Below, piece after piece: positions 11,202-20,395 of a stretch of DNA of 64,000 nucleotides. Below the pieces are notes generated by a model. It was not told the origin of the DNA, did not search any database, and saw only the letters and a list, made by a program, of their open reading frames with translations. Each line of letters begins with the position of its first letter. The first letter of the stretch is position 1. This DNA is from Spiroplasma endosymbiont of Panorpa germanica (lineage in GTDB: Bacteria; Bacillota_I; Bacilli_A; Mycoplasmatales; Mycoplasmataceae): assembly GCF_964019765.1 (NCBI RefSeq), contig NZ_OZ026461.1:744001-808000 (forward strand). Reading direction: 5' to 3'. The position numbers and the translations under genes were made by a program.

Positions 11202-12443
11202 TTACTTAATTATAATAACATAATACTTTCTTTTTCCTCTTTTGATTAAGTAGAAAATTTTATCAATTGCTTTTATATTTTCGATAAAAATACCTTCGTC
11301 TTGTATTATTTGTTCATTAATTGAAATGGCTTTTTGTGAAATAAACTCACGTAATTCTCTTTTAGAAGTACCTACACCAACCTTAATTAAGGCTTCAAGA
11401 ATATCGGTTTTCTTACTTATTTCACAACTAGGTAAACTTGAAATTGCAGTTTTTAAAACATCAGCTTTTAAACTTAAAATATCTCCTGTAAAAAACGCCT
11501 TAGTAATTTCTTTGGCTTTTTTTAAACCTTCTTCTTTATGAACAAATTTTGTAACTCATTCAGCTAAGTTAGTTTGCATAACTCTTTTACTAGGTTCACT
11601 TTTGTGATCCTTAACGATTTCTTTGATTTTTACTTCATCAAAATCAGTTAAGAATTTTAAAAGCATTTCACAATCATTGTCATCTTGATTGAAGAAAAAT
11701 TGGTAAAAGTCGTACTCACTAGTTTTTTTAGCATCCAACCAAACAGCCCCTGATTCGGTTTTTCCAAACTTGGTTCCATCTTTTTTGGTCAATAAATTCA
11801 TTGTAATTCCTGCAGCCTGAGCTTTTTCTTTACCCAATCGAGAAGTAATGTAGTCAATACCACTTGTGATATTACCTCATTGGTCACTTCCCCCAATTTC
11901 TAAATAACAATCATTATTTGTGTATAAATGAAAAAAATCATAAGCTTGTAACATTGTGTAAGAAAACTCTGTTACACTTAATCCAGTTTCAACTCTACTA
12001 GAAACACTCTCTTTTGCTAATAGATAACTTAGGTTAAATGATTTACCAACATCTCTTAAAAATTCAATTAAGCTCATTGATTTTAGTCATTTAGCATTAT
12101 CTTGAAAATCAACATTTGGTATTAAAGATTTTAATTGATCATTAATTCCTTTAACATTTTTTTCTAACTGTTCAACTGTTAAAAAAGCTCTTTCATCTTT
12201 TTTAAAACTTGGGTCACCGATCATTCCAGTAGCTCCCCCGATTACAGCGATTGGTTTAAACCCGGCTTTTTGGAATCTTAGTAAATTAATAATTTGAATT
12301 AAGTGCCCTACATGCAAAGAGTCTGCTGTTGGATCAAATCCACAGTAAACTCCTTTTCCATTTTTTTGGGCAAATTTTATTTTGTCTTCGTTTGTGAACT
12401 GCTTTAACAATCCTCTTCATTCTAACTCTTTTAAAATATCCAT
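11202..12443 (-). CDS. tyrS: Tyrosyl-tRNA synthetase
   Basis: Class I aminoacyl-tRNA synthetase, 413 residues. The HIGH-type motif is HVGH at 44-47 after [13 protein letters not shown]; the KMSKS-type motif is KFGKT in [18 protein letters not shown]-terminal S4-like domain ([19 protein letters not shown]) ends [10 protein letters not shown]. Several TGA codons are Trp, the first in the opening [16 protein letters not shown] precedes the ATG. The gap to the YtxH-like gene is 18 bases, leaving no room for a T-box leader, so expression follows the upstream operon. The rpsD-tyrS neighbourhood is shared with Bacillus. Confidence 0.95.
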
Positions 12444-12461
12444 TTTATACTTCCTTTTTAA

Positions 12462-13007
12462 CTACTCTGTTACTGTCTTCTTGGTTTTAATTTTACGAAT
12501 TGAAGTCTTGTTTTCTGAATTATTTAACTTAGACTCAATTTGTTGATCGCTTTCTTGGTGCGAAGTTTTTGAAGCTTCCACAATAGGTTTATTTGATTTT
12601 TCATAAATATCAGTTGCCCCATCAATGGCGCTTACAGTCATTCCAGCAACATCTTTTGTAATCGCAATCATATTTGGAGACATTGCAACAGACTTACCTA
12701 TTTTAATGGCACCGATTCCAATTTTTTCTAAAGCTTTATAAGCAATTTCTTTAGTTTTAGCTAAATCCAATTCCTCACTTGCTAATCTTAATGAATCAAG
12801 TTGCATTTCAATATTAGCCACAACTTCATCTGATTCTTGTCCTTGAGATTTTTCTCAAACTTCTTCTAAAGTAATTATTAATTTTTTTATTTGTGGACGA
12901 TATTTTTTAAGGCTCTTGATAAAGTCAGCTCTTAGTTCTACGCCTTTTTTTGGAGCCAACATCATACCAATTGTCATTCAACCGGCAATTTTAACTAATT
13001 TAAACAC
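12462..13007 (-). CDS. YtxH-domain protein
   Basis: 181 residues. The N-terminal 30 residues (FKLVKIAGWMTIGMMLAPKK followed by GVELR) match the YtxH pattern: a hydrophobic helix followed by AP-x-x-G-x-E-x-R. The rest is helical and Lys/Glu-rich with a TKTSIRKIKTKK tail. Function is unknown in the family; Bacillus YtxH is a general-stress protein next to YtxG. The start is GTG, chosen because AGGGAGG lies about 10 bases upstream and the conserved motif begins there. It is followed by tyrS after 18 bases and preceded by the DUF948-like gene, the same pairing as ytxG-ytxH. Confidence 0.65.
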
Positions 13008-13025
13008 TTAAAAATAACCTCCCTA

Positions 13026-13376
13026 TTAATCTTCTGAATTAGCAAATTCACGTAATTTATCAACTAATTTGTACGCAACATCACGGTTTTTTGTAGCAAC
13101 CTTTACTCATGACTTTACATTTCTTTTGGCAAAAGCATCAAAAATATCAATATAATTTGAAGCTTTGGCGATTGTTTCAACTGAAGCATTTAGCATTTCT
13201 GATTTATATGCTAAATCTTCAAAGAAATAGTCAACTTTTTTAGCAGCAACGCCGATTTTTCTTAGTGTTGCCATTGAGTAAAGAACCAGGATAATTGTAA
13301 GTACAAGTAAAACTAAAATCAAAACAATTTGAGTTGTTTGAACTGAAGTGTTTGCGAATAATAAAGTATTTTTCAT
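13026..13376 (-). CDS. DUF948 (YtxG-like) membrane protein
   Basis: 116 residues: a transmembrane segment at about 16-37 (QIVLILVLLVLTIILVLYSM) followed by a cytoplasmic helical region. This is the layout of the DUF948/YtxG family and its neighbour is YtxH-like, as in Bacillus. A TGA after NVKS is Trp and extends the protein 27 residues to a TAA. The GAGGG ribosome site lies about 10 bases before the ATG. Role unknown. Confidence 0.65.
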
Positions 13377-13414
13377 ATCTAATCTGCCCTCTTACTAATA
13401 CAATTATACATTAT

Positions 13415-13453
13415 AAAAAAGATTATGATTTTTTTTCTTAAAAATCATAATCT
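13415..13453 (-). terminator. Terminator after the 590-residue unknown gene
   Basis: On the minus strand AGATTATGATTTTT pairs with AAAAATCATAATCT (14 bp) around a 6-base loop and is followed by T6. It ends the transcript of the gene stopping at 13462 and precedes the DUF948-ytxH-tyrS unit. Confidence 0.85.
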
Positions 13454-13461
13454 CTTTGGGC

Positions 13462-15234
13462 CTATTTATTAAAGTAATCTTTTCATTTTTTTGTGTCAGG
13501 TTTGCTTATAACTTCTTTAAATTCCATTGTTTGTTCCTTATTGTCTAACTCTCTGGCCTTAGCCATAACCATAGTATTATTTCAACCTTTTTGATTTGCC
13601 TTGGCAATTGGGGCTTCCATAGTTAAAGTTAAATTGGCCTTTTCATTCATTTTCATCATTCTTTCAAAAATCGGGTTTCGATCACGCATATATTGCATGT
13701 TACCATGATTTTGAAGTTGTTTGTGATAGTTTGACTGTCAGGCATCTTTTGGTGCAACCGAACGCTCAAAACCACCTTTTGAAACTTGGCTATTAATAAC
13801 TTTTAGTTTATTAGCTCTTCCTGATGAGGCGATACTTGCGTTTTCATAAATTTGTTTTCGACGATCTTTTAAACTAAGATTTTGAAAATCAGATTTAATT
13901 TTTGGCATTTCCTTATTGATTTTTCTCATCGCTTTAACAAAGTTACTTTTAGTTTCAATTGTTTTAGCAATTAAGTCTGCATCTTGAATGTCGTTTTTTT
14001 CTAAGAAATCAAAGTGCATTTCCATTTCAGTGGTTTTTTCGATTAGCTGGTCAATTTTTTTCTCCAATTTTGAAAAATCTTTAGAGATTGCCTTGAAGTT
14101 TTTTTCTTCTTGATTTTCGGGTAATTTTTTAATTGATTCCAAACTTTCTAAAAAAACTTTTTCTCTTGGCAGAATTAAGGTTGGATCTAAGAAAGGATCG
14201 TTACCTCTGCTATTCTCCTCAACAATTTTCTTTCTAGTGCGAGGAATAATTAAGTTAGATTTTGGGTCTAACTTCGGATTTAAAGGACTTTGATTATTAT
14301 TAGAACTATTACTTGCCTTTTTGTTTAATAGTTCTAAGGACTTTTTTAGAGACTTTTTCTCTTCTTCATTTTTTTGTAAGTGATTTTGGGTCTCTTTGAT
14401 TAATTCTTCAGAATGAGCTTTTTTACCATATTTTTTCTGGAAATTCTTAATTTTTTCACTTAACTCTTCAAGCTCTTTTTGCTTTTCGTTTAAAAGTTTC
14501 TCTTTTTCTGTCAGTAACTTCAATTTACTTTCGATGTTATCTTGAATCATAATTAATTCGTTTGTTCTTTCAGCATCAAATTCACTACTTGATAAATTAG
14601 CGGTTTGGTTTTTATGGAAACGATCAATTTTTTGTGAATTTTTTTCAGCAACGCGGAAATTAAATGAGCGTGTATTTGATAAAGTTGAATCCATATTATT
14701 TTCGCGTTTTTTAGCTTGTTCAGCTTCCAATCTTCTAGCTCTCTGTAAATCAGTTTCATATCCCTTTGGGTTATTTTTTTCGATAAAATCTCTTGCGCGA
14801 TTTGAATAACTGTTAATATCTGATTTGGTTAAATCAGTATACAAATCCTCTGAGTGAACTCCCGATTTTCGAGCCTCTTCAATACGACGTAATTTTGAAA
14901 TTATGGGGTTATTTTCCTCTAATTCATTTAATAAATTACCACTATTTTTTTGAGCGTTTGCAATAACTTCTCCTAGTTTTCCTGAAAGAGCCGGTTTTTT
15001 GGCACGCAATTTCTCTAAGTGTTCTTTAACAAATTGTTCCTCATCAGCTGAACTTCTTGCTGGCTGATTTTGATTAAACTCAGATTGAGCCCCACCGTCT
15101 TTATCAGCAAAAACAGGATCTAAATTTAAAACAGGATCATCATCAAATGCTCAATGATTGGGCTGACGTTCTTTAACCTCGATATTCTCATTTTCTAATT
15201 CCTTTTTCTTAGCTTTTTTATTAAATAATCCCAT
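13462..15234 (-). CDS. Large charged coiled-coil protein, unknown function
   Basis: 590 residues, no signal peptide or membrane segment. The N terminus (MGLFNKKAKKKELENENIEV) is basic and resembles the start of several cytoskeletal or scaffold-type mollicute proteins, but no family is recognised. Residues about 215-310 form a strong heptad region (TEKEKLLNEKQKELEELSEK), a second helical stretch lies around 380-470, and a disordered Asn/Ser/Pro linker separates them. The ATG at 15234 has GAGGT upstream; a later in-frame ATG at 15009 would drop 75 well-formed residues. TGA-Trp codons occur near both ends. Position beside ytpR, ytxG and ytxH suggests a cell-envelope or division role, which is inference only. 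Confidence 0.7.
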
Positions 15235-15285
15235 AAATATACCTCTACTATTATTTTACTATTTTTTGATACTAAATGAGAGATT

Positions 15286-16341
15286 TTAGTTAATTCTTAC
15301 TAAGCGAGTAGATTCCTTGAACTCTCTTCCAAACTTAGCTTGAGGTTGGCCATTTAATAACACACTATCCCCTGTAAAGCTTGCTACCGGTTTTGTAATT
15401 GCTTCACCAACCCCATAAATATCTACTGGAGCATTTTGACTCTCAAACTCATTAATTTTTTTAGCATCAAATCCTGAAGAAACTATTATTTTGACATGAT
15501 TAAAACCCGCCTCATCCATTGAAATTCTTAATTTTTTGATTAATTCAATGCTAACACCATTAAGTTCTTGATTTTTCAAAGGTTTGATATTTTGTAAACT
15601 TTTATCAGTTAAATTTTTAGCAGTATCAACACGAACAAACTTTAAACGATCTTTAAATTCTTGACAGCATTTTAAAGCATCTGTGATACAGTCGTTATTA
15701 TAATCAACCAAAGCTACCAATGGTGCTTGTGGATAGGTTTTTTCAAAATCATGAAGCGCAGCAATTAAATCCCCATTATAAGCTTGAATTAGGGCATGGG
15801 GCATAGTTCCCGAAGGTTTTTTAACTCTTAGGTCATCAATAAACTCAATGGCAGCCAAAGAGACAAAATTACGCATTCCTCCGTGATAAGATGCTAGTCC
15901 ATCAAATGCTTGATTAAAATAAATATCTGCACGATCATTCATGTTTAAAACCATTTTACCCCCAGCCGCTTGAATTATTCTCGCTGAGTTGGTGGCAACA
16001 CTCGTCATTCTCGATAAAACTCCATCAATCATTCCTTCTAGGAAACCAAAATCTTGATATTTACCTGTTATTCTTAAAACTGGTTCTAAAGGATTAACAA
16101 TACTTCCTTCTGGGAGAGCCAAAATTTCTAATTCTTCAAAATTTTTGCACGCAAACTTAATCAGTTCAATGACTACATCCATTCCTGAAAGTACAGCATT
16201 TTCAGTTCTTTGAAAAAATTGCATTGTTATTTTAGAATCGGGACGATTCTTTTCAATAATAGTTTTAGTTTTTATGAAGTAGTCTGCTAAATACTCATTA
16301 TTCAATATTTTCTCATTAAAGTAATACTTATTTGTTTTCAA
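15286..16341 (-). CDS. pncB: Nicotinate phosphoribosyltransferase
   Basis: Makes nicotinate mononucleotide from nicotinate, PRPP and ATP, the first step of NAD salvage. 351 residues, the short form common in Mollicutes. Conserved pieces include FFQRTENAVLSGMD, the active-site stretch MNDRADIYFNQAFDGLASYH, GTMPHALIQAYNGD (conserved His) and VSSGFDAKKINEF, DIYGVGEA of the phosphate-binding barrel end. The start is TTG with AGGGAAG upstream and overlaps the 3' end of ytpR by 14 bases, which implies translational coupling. Together with pncC at 40484 it covers two routes to NaMN. Confidence 0.92.
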   Translation of the reverse strand: MKTNKYYFNEKILNNEYLADYFIKTKTIIEKNRPDSKITMQFFQRTENAVLSGMDVVIELIKFACKNFEELEILALPEGSIVNPLEPVLRITGKYQDFGFLEGMIDGVLSRMTSVATNSARIIQAAGGKMVLNMNDRADIYFNQAFDGLASYHGGMRNFVSLAAIEFIDDLRVKKPSGTMPHALIQAYNGDLIAALHDFEKTYPQAPLVALVDYNNDCITDALKCCQEFKDRLKFVRVDTAKNLTDKSLQNIKPLKNQELNGVSIELIKKLRISMDEAGFNHVKIIVSSGFDAKKINEFESQNAPVDIYGVGEAITKPVASFTGDSVLLNGQPQAKFGREFKESTRLVRIN

Positions 16342-16954
16342 ATTCTTCTTCCCTCACTCTCAAAAAATCTTGTCCAATAAACTTCTCTCATTTGTTGTCC
16401 AATAAGATAATCCCAGATTCTCCAAAGTTATGATTTTTTAGTTCTAATTCCTTAGCTGAACAAAGCATCCCAAAAGATTCAATTCCTTTTAATTTTGACG
16501 CTTTGATTTTCATACCATTTGGCATTCAAGTTCCAATTGATGCTAAAACTGCTAAACTGTTAGAAATAACGTTTTTAGCTCCACAAACTATTTGTAATGT
16601 TTCTTGGCCGTTATTTACCTGACACAAGTTTAAATGGGTTTCGCTAATTGGTTCTGCCTTTTCAATCTTAACAATTGTTAGTTGTGGGGTGTGGACGATT
16701 TTTTCTTGTTTTAATTTTGCCAAAATTTGATTAACAAAATCTATCACTTCCCTATTATGACTTACCATCCCAGGTGCGATCTTCAATTTTTTTCCCACAT
16801 TAAAGATATTTAATCCAACAAGATTTTTGTCTTTATATAACAAAGTGTACTCCTTGTTTTCAACTATTTCTGATTTATTTTTATCAATATCATTTAAAAT
16901 TACGAATAATGAGTCAAATTGATCATTATAATATATTCCTGCCTTAAAATTCAT
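16328..16954 (-). CDS. ytpR: YtpR-like tRNA-binding domain protein
   Basis: 208 residues. The N-terminal ~90 residues match Bacillus YtpR (LVGLNIFNVGKKL), and the C-terminal OB-fold is the EMAP/PheT-type tRNA-binding domain: ETHLNLCQVNNGQETLQIVC, GAKNVISNSLAVLASIGTWM, SFGMLCSAKELEL. A TGA is Trp in GTWMPNG. The ATG at 16954 is chosen over an in-frame TTG four codons upstream because GGAG lies 6 bases before it and it matches the family N terminus. Role in the cell is not established. It overlaps pncB by 14 bases. Confidence 0.88.
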
Positions 16955-16984
16955 ACTAATCTCCAAACTATTTAAATATTTCTA

Positions 16985-17012
16985 TTGAATATTATTATAT
17001 CAATTATATAAT
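16985..17012 (+). promoter_or_regulatory. Promoter of the degV pair
   Basis: TTGAAT at 16985-16990 and TATAAT at 17007-17012 with a 16-base spacer; the degV ATG is 32 bases further on. It is divergent from ytpR. Confidence 0.6.
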
Positions 17013-17043
17013 ATTATAGTCTCAAAAAGATGGAGGAAATAAA

Positions 17044-17874
17044 ATGAAAATTGCAATATTAACAGACTCATCATTTGATGGTAAGTTGAGCGAAGTAAAA
17101 GACTTGTTCAAAGTACCACTAATGATCACTAGAGATAGTGGTGAGCAAATAAAAGATGACGAAAAATTAAGTTATGAAGATTTCTACAAGATGTTAGAAG
17201 TTGAGAAATTAAAAACTTCTCAAACAATACCAGAAGAAATGTTAAAAAGTTGAGATAACTTATTGAAGGACTATGATCAAGTAATAGTTGCTTTGTTGTC
17301 AAAAGGTTTATCTGGACAATTTAATACTGCAACTATGTTAGCCAACGATGAGCCTTATAAAGGTAAAATCGTTGTTGTTGATACCAACGGTGTTAGTGTT
17401 GTCCTTGATCGAATAATAGACAAAATTAGAATGTTTATTGACCAAGGAAAAGATGCATTCGAAATCAAAGAAATTATTGAAAATGAAGTTAATAAAAATT
17501 TTAGAGGTTTTATAATTCCTAAAAACTTGGAAGTTTTAAAGCGTGGAGGTAGAATCAAACCTGCTGCTGCTGCTCTTGCCAAATTATTAAAAATAACACC
17601 AATTCTGAGATACGATGGTGAAATTGATAAGTTTAACACAACAAGAACTTTCAAAAAAGCAATAAAAGAATCAATTGAACAAATTAAAAAAGAGTGTCCA
17701 AATGCTGATACAATAGATATAAGTTATTCTAAATCAGATGAGCTTCTAATACAACAAGTAAGAGGTTTGGTTGAAGAATCAGGGATGAAAATAGGTAAGT
17801 TCAATCAATTATCAAATGTAATAGCAACACACACAGGTACAGAAACATTCGCACTGATGTGTTGGCTGAGTTAA
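17044..17874 (+). CDS. DegV-family fatty-acid-binding protein, copy 1
   Basis: 276 residues. DegV/FakB proteins hold a fatty acid and, with the kinase FakA, present it for phosphorylation. Family features: N-terminal strand MKIAILTDSSFD, the Ser/Thr-rich lipid-head contact KTSQTIPEEM at about 59-68, and the RGGRI motif (FIIPKNLEVLKRGGRIKPAA). One TGA is Trp (LKSWDN). A TGG is also used in CWLS at the end. The ribosome site GGAGG is 7 bases before ATG. It is followed after 15 bases by a second DegV gene. Which fatty acid it prefers cannot be told. Confidence 0.9.
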
Positions 17875-17889
17875 AAGGAGTAAAGAAGA

Positions 17890-18747
17890 ATGAAAATAGG
17901 TGTTTTATTAGATAGTTCTAGTGGGGCTACGAACGAAGAACTAAAAGGAACTCACGTGGAAGTTATCCCTTTGCACATTATTTTAGAAGATGAAAGTGAT
18001 TTAAGCGATACCAGAGAAAATATTGAAAAATACGATGTTTACAAACGCGTTAACGAAAAGGAAAATGTAAAAACAAGTCAAGCTTCACCAGGTGAACTTG
18101 AAGTTAAATACAACGAAATGTTGGAAAAATACGACCACGTAATTCATATAACAATTACTAAAAACATATCAAGTATGCAAGACACTGCAATTATGGTTTC
18201 AAACCAAGAAGAGTTTAAAGGTAAAATTACAGTTCCCGAACATAACCTAGCAGCAACAGCTATCAGGGATTGTGCGCTTTATTTAAATAAACTAATTAAA
18301 GAAGGTGAGACTGATATTGCTAAGTTAACTAAGAAAATTGCAGAATTCGAAGCAGGTTTCATAGCTATTATTGTACCTGGTGATTTATCTAAATTAGCTA
18401 AAGGTGGAAGAGCTGTTAAAATATTTGCATCAATATTGAATGCATTTAAAACAAAAGCCGTTATTCACTGAGCAGCTAAACCTAAGAAAATTGCTATGGC
18501 TAGAAAAATTAGTATTATCATTGAAAAAGTTTCGATGATGTTGGAAAAAACTTATGGTAAAAATGGCTACAACTTAAAGCTATTAACTACTTGAGATATT
18601 CCTAAAAAACTTTTAGAGACAACTCGTACTGATTTGGAAGCTGAAGGAATTAAGTTTGAAGAAGCTTATTTACCATCAATTTATGCTGTACATGCCGGAA
18701 TTGAAACTTTGGGCTTTGTCGCATATAGCAAAGAATTTGATTACTAA
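17890..18747 (+). CDS. DegV-family fatty-acid-binding protein, copy 2
   Basis: 285 residues, a diverged paralogue of the preceding gene. MKIGVLLDSSSGAT opens the fold, KTSQASPGELEVKY is the lipid-contact loop and IIVPGDLSKLAKGGRAVK carries the KGGR equivalent of RGGR. TGA is Trp in IHWAAKP and TTWDIP. AAAGGAG lies before the ATG, inside the 15-base gap, so the pair is co-transcribed. Two adjacent binding proteins probably serve different fatty acids, as FakB1 and FakB2 do in Staphylococcus; this is inference. Confidence 0.88.
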
Positions 18748-18760
18748 TAAAATTAAAAAT

Positions 18761-18802
18761 AATGCTAAAAAAAACACCTCTAGGGGTGTTTTTTTTAGCA
18801 TT
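18761..18802 (+). terminator. Terminator after the degV pair
   Basis: Long stem GCTAAAAAAAACACC / GGTGTTTTTTTTAGC with the T-run inside the descending arm. It begins 14 bases after the stop. Confidence 0.85.
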
Positions 18803-18882
18803 ATAGGCTCGTTTAAGCATTTTTAGAATCCTGCTGTGGTTTTTATTTTAAACCACTTAAAAAGTGGTATTTTTGTCTAAAA

Positions 18883-18958
18883 TGGCAGGGGTGACAGGAC
18901 TTGAACCCGCGACACTCGGATTTGGAGTCCGATGTTCTACCAACTGAACTACACCCCT
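18883..18958 (-). tRNA. tRNA-Trp (anticodon CCA)
   Basis: 76 bases with encoded CCA end. Acceptor AGGGGTG/CACCCCT, D-arm GTTCAGTTGGTAGAAC, anticodon stem-loop TCGGA-CTCCAAA-TCCGA, T-arm GCGGGTTCAAGTCCTGT. Reads UGG. It is the second gene of a tandem pair and lies downstream of a terminator-like hairpin. Confidence 0.97.
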
Positions 18959-18967
18959 ATAAAAAAA

Positions 18968-18984
18968 GACCACAAATAGTGGTC
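18968..18984 (-). terminator. Terminator/attenuator between the two tRNA-Trp genes
   Basis: On the minus strand GACCAC-TATTT-GTGGTC is followed by T7. It lies after tRNA-Trp(UCA) and before tRNA-Trp(CCA), so most transcripts should stop before the CCA gene. Confidence 0.8.
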
Positions 18985-18997
18985 GATGTTTTTAAAA

Positions 18998-19073
18998 TGG
19001 CAGGGGTGACAGGACTTGAACCCGCGACACTCGGATTTGAAGTCCGATGTTCTACCAACTGAACTACACCCCT
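18998..19073 (-). tRNA. tRNA-Trp (anticodon UCA), decodes UGA
   Basis: 76 bases with encoded CCA end, nearly identical to its neighbour except anticodon loop CTTCAAA. UCA pairs with UGA and by wobble UGG. It is direct evidence that this genome uses genetic code 4. It is transcribed first in the pair. Confidence 0.97.
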
Positions 19074-19089
19074 ATTTTTCAACAAAATA

Positions 19090-19095
19090 ATTATA
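19090..19095 (-). promoter_or_regulatory. -10 box of the tRNA-Trp pair
   Basis: TATAAT on the minus strand, 16 bases before the 5' end of tRNA-Trp(UCA). The -35 region is not clear. Confidence 0.6.
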
Positions 19096-19126
19096 CTTCA
19101 TTTTTGCAAAAAATTCACTAAAAAAT

Positions 19127-19157
19127 AAAAAAGTAAATCAATGATTTACTTTTTTTA
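19127..19157 (-). terminator. Terminator after the Fur-family gene
   Basis: AGTAAATC-AAT-GATTTACT with A-run and T-run on either side, so it can work in both directions. It separates the fur-acpP unit from the tRNA-Trp promoter. Confidence 0.75.
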
Positions 19158-19181
19158 AACCTTTTATGTTAAAAATTACTT

Positions 19182-19667
19182 TTAAAAACTTTCAACAATT
19201 TTGTTTTCATGAGTCATATCAACTTGTTGTTTACCTTCGTTTTTACAAGTATCACAAACTCCATGAGCTTCAATTTTCAAGTGATTGCTAGTTAGGTTGT
19301 TGGCTCTACATATTTTGTTTATCTCTTCTAAAATACCAATTTGATCTTCAGATTCAGGAACATGTAATACCTTCGCACATAAGTCACATTTTAAGTGAAT
19401 TGAACTATCACCTAAAACTTCATAAATAATATGTTTACCATTAAAAGTATTAGCAAAAATTAAGTGTTCATTTAATAGCATGTCTAGTGTGTTGTAAACT
19501 GACATAACATTTACTGAACCAAATTCTTTTTCTACTTCTTTTATAATTGCACTCGCTGAAACATGTTGCTTTCTTGTGATTACCTTAATTATTGATAATC
19601 TAGCTCCTGTTAGTCTTACACCTTTTCTTTTTAAGGATTGAACCATTTTCTCGTACGTTAAAGTCAT
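19182..19667 (-). CDS. Fur-family metal/peroxide-responsive regulator
   Basis: 161 residues. The winged helix covers about 1-85 (GVRLTGARLSIIKVI, SVNVMSVYNTLDML recognition helix) and the dimerisation/metal domain follows. Two CxxC pairs, CDLCAK near 104 and CDTCKN near 148, form the structural zinc site seen in Fur, PerR and Zur; HLKIEAHG supplies metal ligands. Which of the three subfamilies cannot be decided. AAAGGTGG precedes the ATG. It follows acpP with a 12-base gap. No target site was identified by eye. Confidence 0.9.
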   Translation of the reverse strand: MTLTYEKMVQSLKRKGVRLTGARLSIIKVITRKQHVSASAIIKEVEKEFGSVNVMSVYNTLDMLLNEHLIFANTFNGKHIIYEVLGDSSIHLKCDLCAKVLHVPESEDQIGILEEINKICRANNLTSNHLKIEAHGVCDTCKNEGKQQVDMTHENKIVESF

Positions 19668-19679
19668 CTTTATCCACCT

Positions 19680-19904
19680 TTATTTTTTTAATTCTGATAT
19701 TATTTTATCGAGCTGCCCAATTGTTTGAATACCCGGCAAGTCTTCATCTGGAATTGTAAATCCCAGATTTTCTTCTAATTCAACTACTAAATCCATCAAA
19801 TCTAAAGAGTCAAGGCCTAGATTTTTGAATAAAGTATCTTTGGTTATTTCACCTTTTGCACCTTTTTGTTTAAGTGCCTTTTTTATTTCTTCAAAATATT
19901 TCAT
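19680..19904 (-). CDS. acpP: Acyl carrier protein
   Basis: 74 residues, the normal size, acidic. LGLDSLDLMDLVVELEENLG contains the Ser of the DSL motif that takes 4'-phosphopantetheine from CoA. In fatty-acid-dependent Mollicutes ACP serves phospholipid acyl transfer. The gene sits between the unknown membrane protein ending at 19922 and the Fur-family gene, with close spacing. Confidence 0.95.
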   Translation of the reverse strand: MKYFEEIKKALKQKGAKGEITKDTLFKNLGLDSLDLMDLVVELEENLGFTIPDEDLPGIQTIGQLDKIISELKK

Positions 19905-19921
19905 TTAACAAACACCTCTCT

Positions 19922-20395
19922 CTATTTGAAGTTTTTAACCTTATAAAATCAATGATACGTAAAATTATTATTATACCCATAAATTACTTCGATTTCTCTT
20001 GGTCTAACTTTATCGTCAAACTTAAATCTCAATTCTGAATTTATCGGTAGTGGTATTAAGTATAATCACTTCTTAATAAAACTATACTTAAAATATTCTA
20101 AGTTAAAGTAATAATAATAAGAATTTAGCCTCTTATCTATATTAACAAAGTTCAAAACTTCATTAACATTAAATTTAAGGCTTTCTGGTGGTAAACCAAA
20201 TAGCTGTTTTTCGTCTATCTTGGAGCTACCAAATCCGTTTTCTTTCAAATCCAATTCTTTGGAAAACTCTGACTTGAAATCAATCTTGTCATAGGTTTGT
20301 TGTTTGATGATTCCATAAATAAGCGATGAGAGAGAACCCAAAAATAGTGAAAAAAATAGTAAAATAAAAATTTTACTTTTATTTCGCCTAGACAT
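19922..20395 (-). CDS. Membrane-anchored protein of unknown function
   Basis: 157 residues. Basic start MSRRNKSK then one membrane segment at about 9-28 (IFILLFFSLFLGSLSSLIYG), probably a signal anchor; no lipobox cysteine. The outside portion is Tyr/Phe/Asn-rich (LNSYYYYFNLEYFKYSFIKK). TGA-Trp at residue 110. Its ATG overlaps the end of the preceding 450-residue gene by 8 bases, so the two are translated together and may act together. No family recognised. Confidence 0.7.

Noticed and set aside
12444-12461. T-box leader for tyrS
   Set aside because: Only 18 bases separate tyrS from the upstream gene; there is no room for one.
14553-14759. 68-codon ORF overlapping the 590-residue gene
   Set aside because: Alternate-frame shadow without ribosome site or family.
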